A DNA stretch of 64,000 nucleotides from Bacillus glycinifermentans (GCF_001042475.2 NZ_LECW02000045.1:310001-374000); one strand, 5' to 3'. Numbered from the stretch's first letter, positions 28,228 to 36,858 are shown. Numbers and translations are program-made. Notes: a model not told the origin generated them from the letters alone.

Positions 28228-28641
28228 GGACATTCTATGAGCTGTTGGAAGTTTAAACCCACTTAAAATGGGAAAATAGAAAAAGCAGTTGAAAAGTAAG
28301 TTAACCAAGAAAAAAATTAACAATGTTAAATTAATTATTGACCAAACTTTTTTATTGTGGTAAACCTAAATTTGACAGATTTTTTGTCCCGAAATGTCCG
28401 TTTTCCTCTGCTTGCTAATTGTGTAAAAAGAACTAACATATTCCCAATTTCATCCTCCAATCATCATAATAATACAACGTAAATTTGACGATTTTGTGAC
28501 ATTTGGGTGAAAGAAAGGTGAACTTTCTAAAAAAATGAGGCTAATTGGTGAAGATTTTGTTAGCATAGCAAGGTAGAAGAAAAGTTTTTCAGAATCGCTA
28601 TATTCGATATTCTGACCAAATTTTATACATCATTAGGAAGG
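28228..28641. other. 414-bp A/T-rich region upstream of qoxA
   Basis: No gene is visible. It contains repeated TTTGAC/TGTGAC-like motifs (around 28370, 28485 and 28497) and should hold the qox promoter and its regulatory sites, but I could not place a clear -35/-10 pair. Confidence 0.4.
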
Positions 28642-29622
28642 ATGGTGATCCTCTTGTTCAGAGCACTCAAGCCGCTGATGATGGTTGGACTGCTTTCTGC
28701 TGTCTTTTTAATGGGCGGCTGCAGTCAAATCGCGGTGTTAGATCCTAAAGGACCTGTTGCTTCACAGCAAAGAGATCTTATTCTATTATCCATTGGATTC
28801 ATGCTGTTTATCGTTGCGGTCGTTTTTGTCCTGTTTACAGTCATGATCGTGAAGTACCGCGAACGAAAAGACAGAAAGTCTCCATATAGTCCTGAAGTGG
28901 AAGGGAATACGTTTTTAGAAGTTGTCTGGACAGTGGTTCCGATTTTAATTGTTATTGCGCTGTCTGTACCGACAGTTCGAACGATTTACTCTTTGGAAGA
29001 GGCCCCTAAAGCATCAAAGGATAAAGAACCTTTGGTTGTTTACGCGACTTCTGTCGATTGGAAATGGGTATTCAGCTATCCGGACCAAAATATCGAGACT
29101 GTCAACTACTTAAACATTCCGACGGACAGGCCGATTAAGTTCAAAATCACTTCTGCCGATTCAATGGCATCGCTGTGGATTCCGCAGCTGGGCGGACAGA
29201 AGTATGCGATGGCCGGAATGGATATGGAACAATATCTTCAGGCGGATAAAGTAGGAACATATCAAGGACGCAATGCAAACTTCACCGGAGAAGGCTTTGC
29301 AGAACAAACATTCAACGTCAAGGCCATGAAGCAGAGCGACTTTAATAAATGGGTGTCAAAAACTCAAAAAACTGCGCCGAAGCTGACGAAGAACAAGTAC
29401 GACGAACTGATGCTTCCAAAGCATGCGGACAAACTGACGTTTTCTTCGACACACCTTAAATACGTAAATCACGGAAATGACGCAGAATATGCTATTAAAG
29501 CGCGTGAAAGATTAGGCTGGGAGCCGAAATCTCCGCACTCCAAATCAGATCCGTTTGCAAATGTGAAAACGGAGAACAACGAAAAACAAACTGACGAATC
29601 TAAAGACCGGGATTCTCAATAA
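28642..29622 (+). CDS. qoxA: aa3-600 quinol oxidase subunit II
   Basis: A 326-residue lipoprotein subunit of the menaquinol oxidase. The lipobox LMGGC has Cys at about 27. Two membrane helices follow (about 43-65 and 90-110), then a cupredoxin-like domain (about 120-230) without the CuA ligands, as expected for a quinol rather than cytochrome c oxidase. [12 protein letters not shown] and [22 protein letters not shown] are family blocks. GTG 28645 or TTG 28654 are alternative starts because the ribosome site AGGAAGG is close to the ATG. First gene of qoxABCD. Confidence 0.94.
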   Translation: MVILLFRALKPLMMVGLLSAVFLMGGCSQIAVLDPKGPVASQQRDLILLSIGFMLFIVAVVFVLFTVMIVKYRERKDRKSPYSPEVEGNTFLEVVWTVVPILIVIALSVPTVRTIYSLEEAPKASKDKEPLVVYATSVDWKWVFSYPDQNIETVNYLNIPTDRPIKFKITSADSMASLWIPQLGGQKYAMAGMDMEQYLQADKVGTYQGRNANFTGEGFAEQTFNVKAMKQSDFNKWVSKTQKTAPKLTKNKYDELMLPKHADKLTFSSTHLKYVNHGNDAEYAIKARERLGWEPKSPHSKSDPFANVKTENNEKQTDESKDRDSQ

Positions 29623-29639
29623 GAAAGGAGGAAGCTTTC

Positions 29640-31589
29640 ATGCATTTGAAATGGGACGAATTCATAATCACAGGTGATCCGTTAATCCTTGGAGCACAGA
29701 TTTCCATTTTGCTTACATCTATTGCTATTGTATTTGTACTGACATATTTCAAAAAATGGAAATGGCTTTGGAGAGAGTGGATTACTACTGTCGACCATAA
29801 ACGATTGGGAATTATGTATCTGATCGCCGCAGTGATCATGTTTTTCCGCGGCGGTGTCGATGGATTGATGATGCGTGCCCAGCTCGCGCTTCCTAATAAT
29901 CATTTTTTAGATTCAAACCACTATAATGAAGTGTTTACGACGCACGGTACGATCATGATTATCTTCATGGCGATGCCGTTTGTCATCGGATTAATGAACG
30001 TTGTCGTACCTCTGCAAATCGGTGCGCGCGATGTTGCTTTTCCATACTTAAACAACTTGAGCTTCTGGACTTTTATGGTCGGAGCGATGCTATTTAATAT
30101 TTCATTCGTCATCGGCGGATCGCCGAATGCCGGATGGACTGCCTACATGCCGCTTGCCGGCAATGAAATGAGCCCGGGACCGGGTCAAAACTATTATTTG
30201 CTCGGTTTGCAGATATCGGGTATCGGTACGCTGCTTACCGGGATTAACTTTATGGTTACCATCTTTAAAATGCGCACAAAAGGCATGACGCTGTGGCGGA
30301 TGCCGATGTTTACATGGACAACGCTTATCACTTGTCTCATCATTATTTTCGCCTTCCCTGTACTGACAGTGGCTTTGGCGCTGATGACATTTGACCGTTT
30401 GTTCGGAACGGCATTCTTCACTTTGCAGCACGGCGGTATGCCGATGCTTTGGGCGAACCTGTTCTGGGTTTGGGGACACCCTGAAGTTTATATCGTTATT
30501 TTGCCTGCTTTCGGTATTTTTTCGGAAATTATTGCGACGTTTGCAAGAAAACAGCTGTTCGGTTATAAAGCAATGGTTTATTCAATTCTTGCCATTTCTT
30601 TTCTCAGCTTTATCGTTTGGCTGCACCACTTTTTCACAATGGGAAACAGCGCGGCCGTCAACTCGTTCTTCTCGATTTCGACGATGGCGATTTCTGTACC
30701 GACCGGGGTTAAAATATTTAACTGGCTGCTGACGCTGCACCGGGGCAAAATCAAAATTACAACGCCTATGCTGTGGTCGCTTGCATTTATCCCTAACTTT
30801 GTTATCGGCGGAGTTACAGGCGTTATGCTGGCGATGGCTGCAGCGGACTATCAATATCACAATACGTACTTCCTTGTATCGCACTTCCACTATGTGCTGA
30901 TTGCGGGTACTGTGTTTGCTTGCTTTGCCGGATTTATCTTCTGGTATCCGAAAATGTTCGGCCACAAGCTGAACGAACGGATCGGAAAATGGTTCTTCTG
31001 GCTGTTTATGACCGGATTCAACATCTGCTTCTTCCCGATGTATTTCCTAGGATTGCAGGGAATGCCTCGCCGTATTTACACATACGGAGCAAATGACGGC
31101 TGGACGGCATTGAACATGATCGCGACATTTGGGGCAGTGCTGATGGCTGCGGGATTCCTCGTTCTTTGCTATAACATTTTCTACAGCTATCGTCATTCAA
31201 AACGTGAAGAAACCGGTGATGCTTGGGGATGCGGCCGTACGCTTGAATGGGCTACGTCTTCATCAATTCCGCCGCATTATAACTTTGCGGTGCTTCCAGA
31301 GGTCACTTCACTTGACGCTTTCTGGAAAATGAAAGAGGACAAAGTTGATATTCATCCTGAAAGCAAGTTTAAGAAGATTCATATGCCTAGCAATTCAGGG
31401 CGTCCGTTCATTATGTCGCTATTCTTCGGTTTTGCGGGCTTCGGACTCGTCTTTGAATGGTACTGGATGGGAATTGTCGGCCTTATCGGCGTATTCCTCT
31501 GTATGATTCTTCGTTCATTTGAATATGATGACGGCTATTACGTAAGCGTTGAGGAAATAAAAGAGACTGAACGAAAGAATGCCAAGTAA
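29640..31589 (+). CDS. qoxB: aa3-600 quinol oxidase subunit I
   Basis: A 649-residue heme-copper oxidase catalytic subunit with about 14-15 helices. Visible ligands are the CuB motif [15 protein letters not shown] (His-Tyr cross-link), HHFFTMG (two CuB His), and [14 protein letters not shown] (heme a and a3 His). Proton-pathway residues lie in [15 protein letters not shown]. It reduces oxygen to water and pumps protons. AAAGGAGGAAGCTTTC precedes the ATG. It is the largest gene of the qox operon. Confidence 0.96.
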   Translation: MHLKWDEFIITGDPLILGAQISILLTSIAIVFVLTYFKKWKWLWREWITTVDHKRLGIMYLIAAVIMFFRGGVDGLMMRAQLALPNNHFLDSNHYNEVFTTHGTIMIIFMAMPFVIGLMNVVVPLQIGARDVAFPYLNNLSFWTFMVGAMLFNISFVIGGSPNAGWTAYMPLAGNEMSPGPGQNYYLLGLQISGIGTLLTGINFMVTIFKMRTKGMTLWRMPMFTWTTLITCLIIIFAFPVLTVALALMTFDRLFGTAFFTLQHGGMPMLWANLFWVWGHPEVYIVILPAFGIFSEIIATFARKQLFGYKAMVYSILAISFLSFIVWLHHFFTMGNSAAVNSFFSISTMAISVPTGVKIFNWLLTLHRGKIKITTPMLWSLAFIPNFVIGGVTGVMLAMAAADYQYHNTYFLVSHFHYVLIAGTVFACFAGFIFWYPKMFGHKLNERIGKWFFWLFMTGFNICFFPMYFLGLQGMPRRIYTYGANDGWTALNMIATFGAVLMAAGFLVLCYNIFYSYRHSKREETGDAWGCGRTLEWATSSSIPPHYNFAVLPEVTSLDAFWKMKEDKVDIHPESKFKKIHMPSNSGRPFIMSLFFGFAGFGLVFEWYWMGIVGLIGVFLCMILRSFEYDDGYYVSVEEIKETERKNAK

Positions 31590-31600
31590 AGGAGGCGTGA

Positions 31601-32218
31601 ATGATGGAACATGCAGAACATGGCAATTCTAACGCTCCTATGGAATACCGGTCTGAAACAGGAAGATTGAACATCCTCGGCTTTTGGATCTTTTTAGGAG
31701 CGGAAATTGCGTTATTCTCTACGCTGTTTTCGACCTACGCTGTTCTTCATAACAGAACAGCCGGAGGCGTGCTGCCGGCAGAGCTGTTTGACGCCAAGCT
31801 CGTATTAATCATGACGTTCCTGCTGTTAACGAGCAGTTTCACGTGCGGTATCGCCGTACATGAAATGCGGCGCGGAAGCTTAAAAGGTGTGATGATCTGG
31901 ATGATCATTACACTCCTGCTTGGTGCAGGCTTTGTAGGCTATGAGATTATGGAGTTCACACATTATGTACATGAAGGTGCCACTTTATCAACAAGTGCTT
32001 TCTGGTCGGCGTTCTTTGTCCTGCTTGGAACGCACGGAACGCACGTGACGATCGGTATCTTCTGGATTATCGGTATTTTATTTCAGACGAAAAAGCGCGG
32101 ACTGACTCCGCAAACTTCTGCTAAATTGTTTATTTCTAGCTTATATTGGCACTTTTTAGACGTGGTATGGATCTTCATCTTTACCGGAGTCTATTTGATA
32201 GGGTTGGTGAATGTATAA
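31601..32218 (+). CDS. qoxC: aa3-600 quinol oxidase subunit III
   Basis: A 205-residue membrane protein with five helices, the cytochrome o/aa3 quinol oxidase subunit III type (EYRSETGRLNILGFWIFLGAE, GTHGTHVTIGIFWI, SLYWHFLDVVWIFIFTGVYL). Either ATG of the tandem pair (31601, 31604) could be the start, after AAAGGAGGCGTG. Its stop codon overlaps the qoxD start (TAATG). Confidence 0.94.
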   Translation: MMEHAEHGNSNAPMEYRSETGRLNILGFWIFLGAEIALFSTLFSTYAVLHNRTAGGVLPAELFDAKLVLIMTFLLLTSSFTCGIAVHEMRRGSLKGVMIWMIITLLLGAGFVGYEIMEFTHYVHEGATLSTSAFWSAFFVLLGTHGTHVTIGIFWIIGILFQTKKRGLTPQTSAKLFISSLYWHFLDVVWIFIFTGVYLIGLVNV

Positions 32219-32586
32219 TGGCGGCAAAACAATCGGCTGAACACAGCCACTTTCCTTGGAAGCATATTGTCGGGTTCGTGTTGTCCATTGTGCTGACCTT
32301 ATTGGCCCTTTGGGTGATCTATACCGATTTAAGCATGGCTGCCAAGCTGTGGATTATTTTCGGGTTTGCCATCATCCAGGCTGGACTGCAGCTCTTGATG
32401 TTCATGCATATGACTGAAAGTGACAGCGGAAAAATTCAAGTCGGGAACACGCTGTTTGCAGCTTTTATTGCAGCTGCCATTGTCATCGGTTCTATTTGGA
32501 TTTTCGCTGCTCACAGCAACCACGGAGACAACCCTGAAGGCGGATCTCCGGGTGCGAAACACTCTGAGCATAGCGGACACGAATAA
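32218..32586 (+). CDS. qoxD: aa3-600 quinol oxidase subunit IV
   Basis: A 122-residue protein with three membrane helices and a His/Glu-rich C-terminal tail, as in cytochrome aa3 quinol oxidase subunit IV (FPWKHIVGFVLSIVLTLLALWVI, QLLMFMHMTESDSGK). It starts at 32218, overlapping the last base of the qoxC stop. A terminator follows. In B. subtilis the next genes are ywcE and rodA; here the lasso-peptide cluster comes first. Confidence 0.93.
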   Translation: MAAKQSAEHSHFPWKHIVGFVLSIVLTLLALWVIYTDLSMAAKLWIIFGFAIIQAGLQLLMFMHMTESDSGKIQVGNTLFAAFIAAAIVIGSIWIFAAHSNHGDNPEGGSPGAKHSEHSGHE

Positions 32587-32608
32587 GCAAGAAAGTTCGA
32601 CTGATTAA

Positions 32609-32645
32609 AAAAGAGGCCGGGTTTATCCGGCCTCTTTTATTTTTA
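32609..32645 (+). terminator. terminator of the qox operon
   Basis: AGAGGCCGG and CCGGCCTCT form a 9-bp stem with a 6-base loop, followed by a T-rich run. Confidence 0.9.
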
Positions 32646-32751
32646 TAGGCTGTAAAGCCGGCGGTTTTAAGAGCATTTCGAATCGCCGGCTTTTTCGTTT
32701 TTGTGTGCACGATTGCCGGCGGTTTGCTGTACGCTGATACAAAGGAAAGAA

Positions 32752-32776
32752 GAGAGGGCCTAAAAAAGGCCCTCTC
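32752..32776 (-). terminator. stem-loop after lasso precursor 2
   Basis: GAGAGGGCC pairs perfectly with GGCCCTCTC across a 7-base A/T loop. On the minus strand it follows the precursor stop by about 18 bases and is followed by TTCTTT. It can end or stabilise the short precursor transcript. Confidence 0.7.
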
Positions 32777-32794
32777 GCCGCATGTCGTCGGTCA

Positions 32795-32908
32795 TTATCC
32801 TTTTTTCCCCCGGCCGAATTTGCCGTCTCCCGGTTTGCTCTTTTTAGAGAGAGTAACTGTTAGGAAAGCACCATAGCTTTTCACTTGAGCAGCTTCCAAT
32901 TTGCGCAT
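32795..32908 (-). CDS. lasso peptide precursor 2 (37 residues)
   Basis: A 37-residue peptide that starts MRKLEAAQVKSYGAFLTVTL and continues with the core SKKSKPGDGKFGRGKKG. The leader fits the lasso pattern: Gly at -8, Phe at -6 and Thr at -2 relative to Ser21. Asp28, the only acidic residue after position 5, then falls at core position 8, the right place for an 8-residue macrolactam with Ser1. It has a strong ribosome site AGGAGGTGACATT and a hairpin after the stop. It is about two-thirds identical to precursor 1 and lies on the opposite strand. The core is highly basic. It is too short for usual gene-calling limits. Confidence 0.85.
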   Translation of the reverse strand: MRKLEAAQVKSYGAFLTVTLSKKSKPGDGKFGRGKKG

Positions 32909-32950
32909 AATGTCACCTCCTTTTTCACTTCTAATGGATTACAATTTTAT

Positions 32951-33053
32951 ACTATCATAGGATAATGTGGTAAAACCCGCAAAAAAGTACTAAAAACCGA
33001 TAGGATTCTTCAGCTAAATGAGTGAGCTTTTATTGCGGTAATTATTCGGAGGA
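32951..33053 (-). promoter_or_regulatory. upstream regulatory region of lasso precursor 2
   Basis: On the minus strand this segment holds TCCTCCGAATAA, a CCGCAA half-site (33033-33038), GAAGAAT, TCGGTTTTTAGTACTTTTTT, a TTGCGG half-site (32977-32982) and a -10-like GATAGT (32951-32956). It aligns base for base with the region before precursor 1. TTGCGG and CCGCAA are the half-sites of the ComA box, and the adjacent regulator is ComA-like. The spacing between the two half-sites (50 bp) is the same in both promoters. It also forms the 5' control region of the divergent regulator gene. Confidence 0.7.
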
Positions 33054-33077
33054 GACTTGACAAGGAGGGTGTTGCTT

Positions 33078-33710
33078 TTGATAAGGGTATTATTGGTAGA
33101 CGACTACAGAGTCTTGACCTCTGGGATGAAGGAGATACTGAAAAAATACAATATGGAAGTCATCGTGTGCCACGAAGGCAATGAGGCTCTCAACCTTTTG
33201 AAAGATTCAAAGGTGAATATAGATGTTTTCCTCTATGATTTAAAAATGCCGGGTATGGACGGGCTTGAATTGTCCCTCAAAACATTGGAGATCACGCCTC
33301 AAGCCAAAATCATCATCATGTTCTCAGGCGATGAAATCCACACTTACTTTAACAAACTGGTCGAGGCAGGAATCAAAGGATTTATTGATAAATCTTATAC
33401 AGACAGCTTGATCGTCTCCAGTATACTCATGTGTTTAAAAGGAGCCGTTTTATTCCCGGAGAATCTCCTGCAAAAATTGAAGGTGGATTCCGAATTGGCG
33501 GTAGATGAACACTTAACAAACATTGAACTGGATATTTTGCAGCAGGTGGCAGCCGGAAAAACAAATAAAGAAATCGCTTCAGACTTGCAAATGTCGACTC
33601 GGAATGTTGAATACCATTTAAGCAAAATATATAAAAAACTGAAAGTCACTTCGCGGTACTGCGCCGTGAAAAAGGGAACGATGCTTAATTTAATCAATCA
33701 AAAAGCTTGA
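33078..33710 (+). CDS. ComA-like response regulator (LuxR/NarL family)
   Basis: A 210-residue response regulator. The receiver domain has the acidic pair Asp8-Asp9, phospho-acceptor Asp54 in FLYDLKMPGMDG, Ser83 and Lys105. A LuxR-type helix-turn-helix is at about 143-205 (NIELDILQQVAAGKTNKEIA then DLQMSTRNVEYHLSKIYKKL). The layout and several stretches recall ComA of B. subtilis. I set the start at the TTG at 33078, 9 bases after AAGGAGG, giving MIRVLLVDD; the frame is open upstream. It sits between the two precursor genes. No histidine kinase is adjacent, so it may be driven by ComP or another kinase. A local regulator of the lasso genes is the likely role. Confidence 0.87.
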   Translation: MIRVLLVDDYRVLTSGMKEILKKYNMEVIVCHEGNEALNLLKDSKVNIDVFLYDLKMPGMDGLELSLKTLEITPQAKIIIMFSGDEIHTYFNKLVEAGIKGFIDKSYTDSLIVSSILMCLKGAVLFPENLLQKLKVDSELAVDEHLTNIELDILQQVAAGKTNKEIASDLQMSTRNVEYHLSKIYKKLKVTSRYCAVKKGTMLNLINQKA

Positions 33711-33712
33711 TG

Positions 33713-33741
33713 GCTTGTCGAGAAAATCGGCAGGCTTTTTT
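33713..33741 (+). terminator. terminator after the ComA-like regulator
   Basis: GCTTGTCGA and TCGGCAGGC form a 9-bp stem with G-T pairs, followed by six T. Confidence 0.75.
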
Positions 33742-33780
33742 AATGTTTTGCACCGGCTCCGGTTCTTTTCCCCTTTCTGT

Positions 33781-33883
33781 TCCTCCGAATAAATGCCGCA
33801 ATAAAAGCTCAGTAACAAAGTTGAAGAATGATGTCGGTTTTCAGTAGTTTTTTGCGGTTTTTTCGAGATCATCCTGTGATAAT
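33781..33883 (+). promoter_or_regulatory. upstream regulatory region of lasso precursor 1
   Basis: Plus-strand mirror copy of the precursor 2 control region: TCCTCCGAATAA, CCGCAA (33796-33801), GAAGAAT, TCGGTTTTCAGTAGTTTTTT, TTGCGG (33852-33857) and -10-like GATAAT (33878-33883). By hand alignment about 95 of the first 120 bases match the other copy with no gap. The -35-like TTGCGG is 20 bp from the -10, longer than ideal, which suits an activator-dependent promoter. Confidence 0.7.
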
Positions 33884-33926
33884 CTGATTTTGTAATCGAT
33901 TGGAAAATTTAGGGGAGGCGATGTTT

Positions 33927-34049
33927 ATGCGCGAACTTCAACCTGCACGTATCAAGGACTATGGCGGTTTCTTAACCATTACGCTTTCCAAAACGACCAA
34001 GCCGGGGGATGGGAAATTCGGCCGTGGAACAAGAAAGCGGGGAGCATGA
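33927..34049 (+). CDS. lasso peptide precursor 1 (40 residues)
   Basis: A 40-residue peptide beginning MRELQPARIKDYGGFLTITL and continuing with core SKTTKPGDGKFGRGTRKRGA. The leader has Gly at -8, Phe at -6 and Thr at -2 before Ser21, as in lasso leaders. Asp28 would be core residue 8 and close an 8-residue ring with Ser1; it is the only acidic residue in the core. Net charge is strongly positive and Phe11 is the only aromatic residue of the core. The ATG at 33927 follows GGGGAGG at 8 bases; an ATG at 33921 is too close to it. The processing genes start 81 bases downstream, after a hairpin. Confidence 0.86.
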   Translation: MRELQPARIKDYGGFLTITLSKTTKPGDGKFGRGTRKRGA

Positions 34050-34064
34050 ATACAGTGTGTCCGG

Positions 34065-34082
34065 GAGAGCTTAGAAGCTCTC
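34065..34082 (+). terminator. stem-loop between lasso precursor 1 and B1
   Basis: GAGAGC(TT) pairs with (AA)GCTCTC, followed by TTCTCATTTT. It probably acts as a partial terminator or 3' stabiliser, allowing much more precursor mRNA than processing-enzyme mRNA. Confidence 0.6.
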
Positions 34083-34130
34083 TTCTCATTTTAATGGTCT
34101 GAAAAAATACAACTTTAGGGGGTCCATCTT

Positions 34131-34403
34131 TTGAAAATCACTCGAAATGAAGAGACAGCGACTACTGTTTTGGAGAATGAATGCATCGTTCTAAATCTCG
34201 ACAACGGCCAATATTTCGGTTTGGAGGGGGCTTTAAAAGAGCTTTGGATGGAGATCGAGAATGAACGAAAGGATACAAAAGACATTCTCGTAAAGTGGAA
34301 AACGGAATTTGATCAGACCGAGGAAGAATTATCGAATATTTTACATGAAGCAATACAAGAGCTTACTCAAAGTAAGCTCTTGCACATAGAGGATGAAAGC
34401 TGA
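34131..34403 (+). CDS. lasso peptide B1 protein (PqqD-like RRE)
   Basis: A 90-residue PqqD-family protein, the RiPP recognition element that binds the leader peptide and brings it to the B2 protease. The N-terminal beta strands (ATTVLENECIVLNLDNGQYFGL) followed by helices are the typical winged fold. The start is a TTG 9 bases after AGGGGG. Its stop codon touches the B2 start at 34403. With precursor, B2, C and exporters it makes a complete Gram-positive lasso set with split B. Confidence 0.9.
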   Translation: MKITRNEETATTVLENECIVLNLDNGQYFGLEGALKELWMEIENERKDTKDILVKWKTEFDQTEEELSNILHEAIQELTQSKLLHIEDES

Positions 34404-34867
34404 TGAAAAAAGAAAGGCATTCAACCGACCGGGAATATTTCACGACGATCCACGCCTTCGTACGCATGATGCTGCTGAATAATGAATTTGAGGAAGCCTA
34501 CGAAAACATTGCCATTCATCTGTTTCCGCTGTATGCAAGCGCGGGCCAAAGGCGCGCTGGGAATATCGATACATATGAGCTGGAACAGTACGGAAAACAC
34601 TTGTATGCATTGGATGAGGACGACCACCTTATTACGTCGTGCGTTTCGATTGCGCTTACGATTCAATCCGTATTATTCAGCAGCGGCTGTAATGCCGATT
34701 TGTTGATCGGCGTGAAAAAAATTGACGATAAACTATTTTCCCACGCATGGGTTCAGCTGGAAAATGGGGTTTCTATTGATCCGAATAACAAAAACAAGGA
34801 TTTAAAGGTTTTACAGACATACAACATGACCGATTATGCTGAAAGGTGGGTGCTATCCTTAGTATGA
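34403..34867 (+). CDS. lasso peptide B2 leader protease (transglutaminase-like)
   Basis: A 154-residue cysteine peptidase of the lasso B2 family. The catalytic triad is visible: Cys80 in ITSCVSIALTIQ, His114 in FSHAWVQLENG and Asp126 in SIDPNNK, with the conserved LIGVKK strand between. It cuts the precursor after the residue following the -2 Thr, here predicted between Leu20 and Ser21. The gene begins at the B1 stop and overlaps the cyclase gene start, so translation is coupled. Confidence 0.9.
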   Translation: MKKERHSTDREYFTTIHAFVRMMLLNNEFEEAYENIAIHLFPLYASAGQRRAGNIDTYELEQYGKHLYALDEDDHLITSCVSIALTIQSVLFSSGCNADLLIGVKKIDDKLFSHAWVQLENGVSIDPNNKNKDLKVLQTYNMTDYAERWVLSLV

Positions 34868-36858
34868 ACATTTGGTTCGGAATGCAAGGAAGAAACACCG
34901 CTCTATGGAGAAGCTGGCTGGACGCCGTCAAGCGTTGGGGGAGCGCTCATGATATCCGGTTTCTAACCGGCGATCTCATGTGTATGGCCCAAGCAAACAT
35001 AGAATACGGTGAAACGCGGCGTAAAAAAGAATCAAATCAGACGGATCTTCCGTATCCGGTTGTAATGGACGGATGGGCGGGCGGAAGGCTTACCGCCTCA
35101 TCAGACAGCCCGGAGCAATGCGAAGCTTTGTACGCTTCCTTAGCCGAAGATCCGGCTTCATTGCTGTCCGGTTCCCACGGTGAATTCACCATGGCCTGGT
35201 GGGATGAACGGCGCAGGAGTTTCATTTTGGCAACAGACGTATACGCGACGCGTCCTGTCTACCATTGGAAAAGCCCAAGCGGAGAATGGTTTGCGGCGAA
35301 TGATCTGCGCATCCTTTTGCTCCTTCCGGATATTCCTTATGTGATCGATGAAGATCTTTGCAAACTGTATCCGACCTCCAGTTTTGCGGTTGGGGAGAAC
35401 GGATTTGAGGATCGGACGTTTTTTAAGGGCATTCGGAAGGTTCCGGCGGCTTCGTTCGCTTTTCTGAGCCAGGATGAAGTTTGCGTGCAAGGTTACTGGG
35501 GGATGCCCGACCTTTTAAAGCAGAAAGAAATAACGGCAGATGCCGTTCGCCCTTTCCGGGAGCTGTTTCAAGAAGTGACCGCGGATCGTTTAAAAGGAGA
35601 TAAGCATATTATTGAGCTGAGCGGGGGACTGGATTCCGCCGCTGTAACCGCAGCTGCCATATCAGGCGGGAAAAAGGAACAGCTTCTTGCCGTCAATATT
35701 TCATTCGCTGAACCTGACATGATATTAAGCCATGATAAAGATCTTGTGAAAAATATGATGAGAGACTTGAGGATCCCCGGATTGATCATCCTTGGGGACG
35801 AAACGGCTAAAATTCCCAATGCTGAAATCGGCCGTGATCCGCTGTGGTTTGTGGACGGGCCTGATCCGCGTGCAAATCCGCTGGTTAATGAAACCTTTAC
35901 GGTTATTGCTGAAGAATACGGCATCACATCCGTACTGACGGGAGAGGGCGGAGATTTTATGTTCAGCGGCGAAGCGGCGGTAATAGATTCGTTTATTCGC
36001 CAAAAACGGTTTTCTGATGCGCATCGATTGCTCCGCGCGTGGTCGGACGGCAGCCTGAAAAAAATGATGAAATACGGCTTCCAATACGGAGTTGCCCCTT
36101 TCCTCCCTTACATTGGAGAAAAACTGTACTATCGGCTGCTTTGGTCAGATACAGAATATGAGCTGCCTGAGTATTTTACGGAAGAACATCGAATGAGAGA
36201 GCGGGAAATCAACAAAGAGGACCATCTGCGGTACCGAAAAAGCCGTGATCTGCTATACTGGGGGAAACGGTTTCATTTTGATTTTTTGTGGCCGCGGGCA
36301 AGGTATATGGACTCCATTAATATCACGCTGCCGACGGTCCATCCTTTCTTGGACCGCCGTCTCATTGAATTTTCATTCTCTGTATCGCCCGAGCAGCATT
36401 TTGACGTCATAAAAGGCCGCACTGAAAATTATGCGGGTTCTAAAATGCTGCTGCGCAAATCATTTACCGATATTTTGCCTTCGTATGTATACAACAGATC
36501 AACCAAGACAACGTATGCCCATATGGCAAGAAAAAGCTTCTTGAATGACCGCAAACACATTCTGCGGCTGTTTGAACCGGGGGAACGCGTGCTCGTTGCC
36601 GAACTCGGCATAATCGACAGGGATTTGTGGTGGAAGCACTTACTGGCGATGGCCATACGCTCAGAAGATCCAAATAATGATTTAGGAATGGGCTATCAGT
36701 ACATGAGGTCTGTCATCGATTTGGAGATTTGGCTTCGGGAGGCCAAAAAAGGAAAGCAGCATATTCTTGAGCGCAGCCGTCCGAGGAAACCCCGGGTGCT
36801 GGCCGATATCGAAACGGTCGGAATGTCGGATAATCCGCGCGTTTACTCATATAACTGA
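34846..36858 (+). CDS. lasso peptide C protein, asparagine-synthetase-like macrolactam cyclase
   Basis: A 670-residue cyclase that would adenylate the ring acid (predicted Asp8) and join it to the freed N-terminus. The N-terminal glutaminase-like domain (about 1-200) lacks a Cys at position 2, so it cannot use glutamine. The C-terminal synthetase domain has the PP-loop IIELSGGLDSAAVTAAA and SVLTGEGGDFMFSG. GTG 34846 (MGAILSMNIWFG) overlaps B2 by 22 bases; ATG 34864 overlaps by ATGA and is an equally possible start. It is somewhat longer than typical lasso cyclases. Confidence 0.9.
   Translation: MGAILSMNIWFGMQGRNTALWRSWLDAVKRWGSAHDIRFLTGDLMCMAQANIEYGETRRKKESNQTDLPYPVVMDGWAGGRLTASSDSPEQCEALYASLAEDPASLLSGSHGEFTMAWWDERRRSFILATDVYATRPVYHWKSPSGEWFAANDLRILLLLPDIPYVIDEDLCKLYPTSSFAVGENGFEDRTFFKGIRKVPAASFAFLSQDEVCVQGYWGMPDLLKQKEITADAVRPFRELFQEVTADRLKGDKHIIELSGGLDSAAVTAAAISGGKKEQLLAVNISFAEPDMILSHDKDLVKNMMRDLRIPGLIILGDETAKIPNAEIGRDPLWFVDGPDPRANPLVNETFTVIAEEYGITSVLTGEGGDFMFSGEAAVIDSFIRQKRFSDAHRLLRAWSDGSLKKMMKYGFQYGVAPFLPYIGEKLYYRLLWSDTEYELPEYFTEEHRMREREINKEDHLRYRKSRDLLYWGKRFHFDFLWPRARYMDSINITLPTVHPFLDRRLIEFSFSVSPEQHFDVIKGRTENYAGSKMLLRKSFTDILPSYVYNRSTKTTYAHMARKSFLNDRKHILRLFEPGERVLVAELGIIDRDLWWKHLLAMAIRSEDPNNDLGMGYQYMRSVIDLEIWLREAKKGKQHILERSRPRKPRVLADIETVGMSDNPRVYSYN

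Noticed and set aside
32587-32751. Further lasso precursor copies near the qox terminator
   Set aside because: No frame with the YG-F---T---KPGDGKFGRG pattern was seen apart from the two reported.
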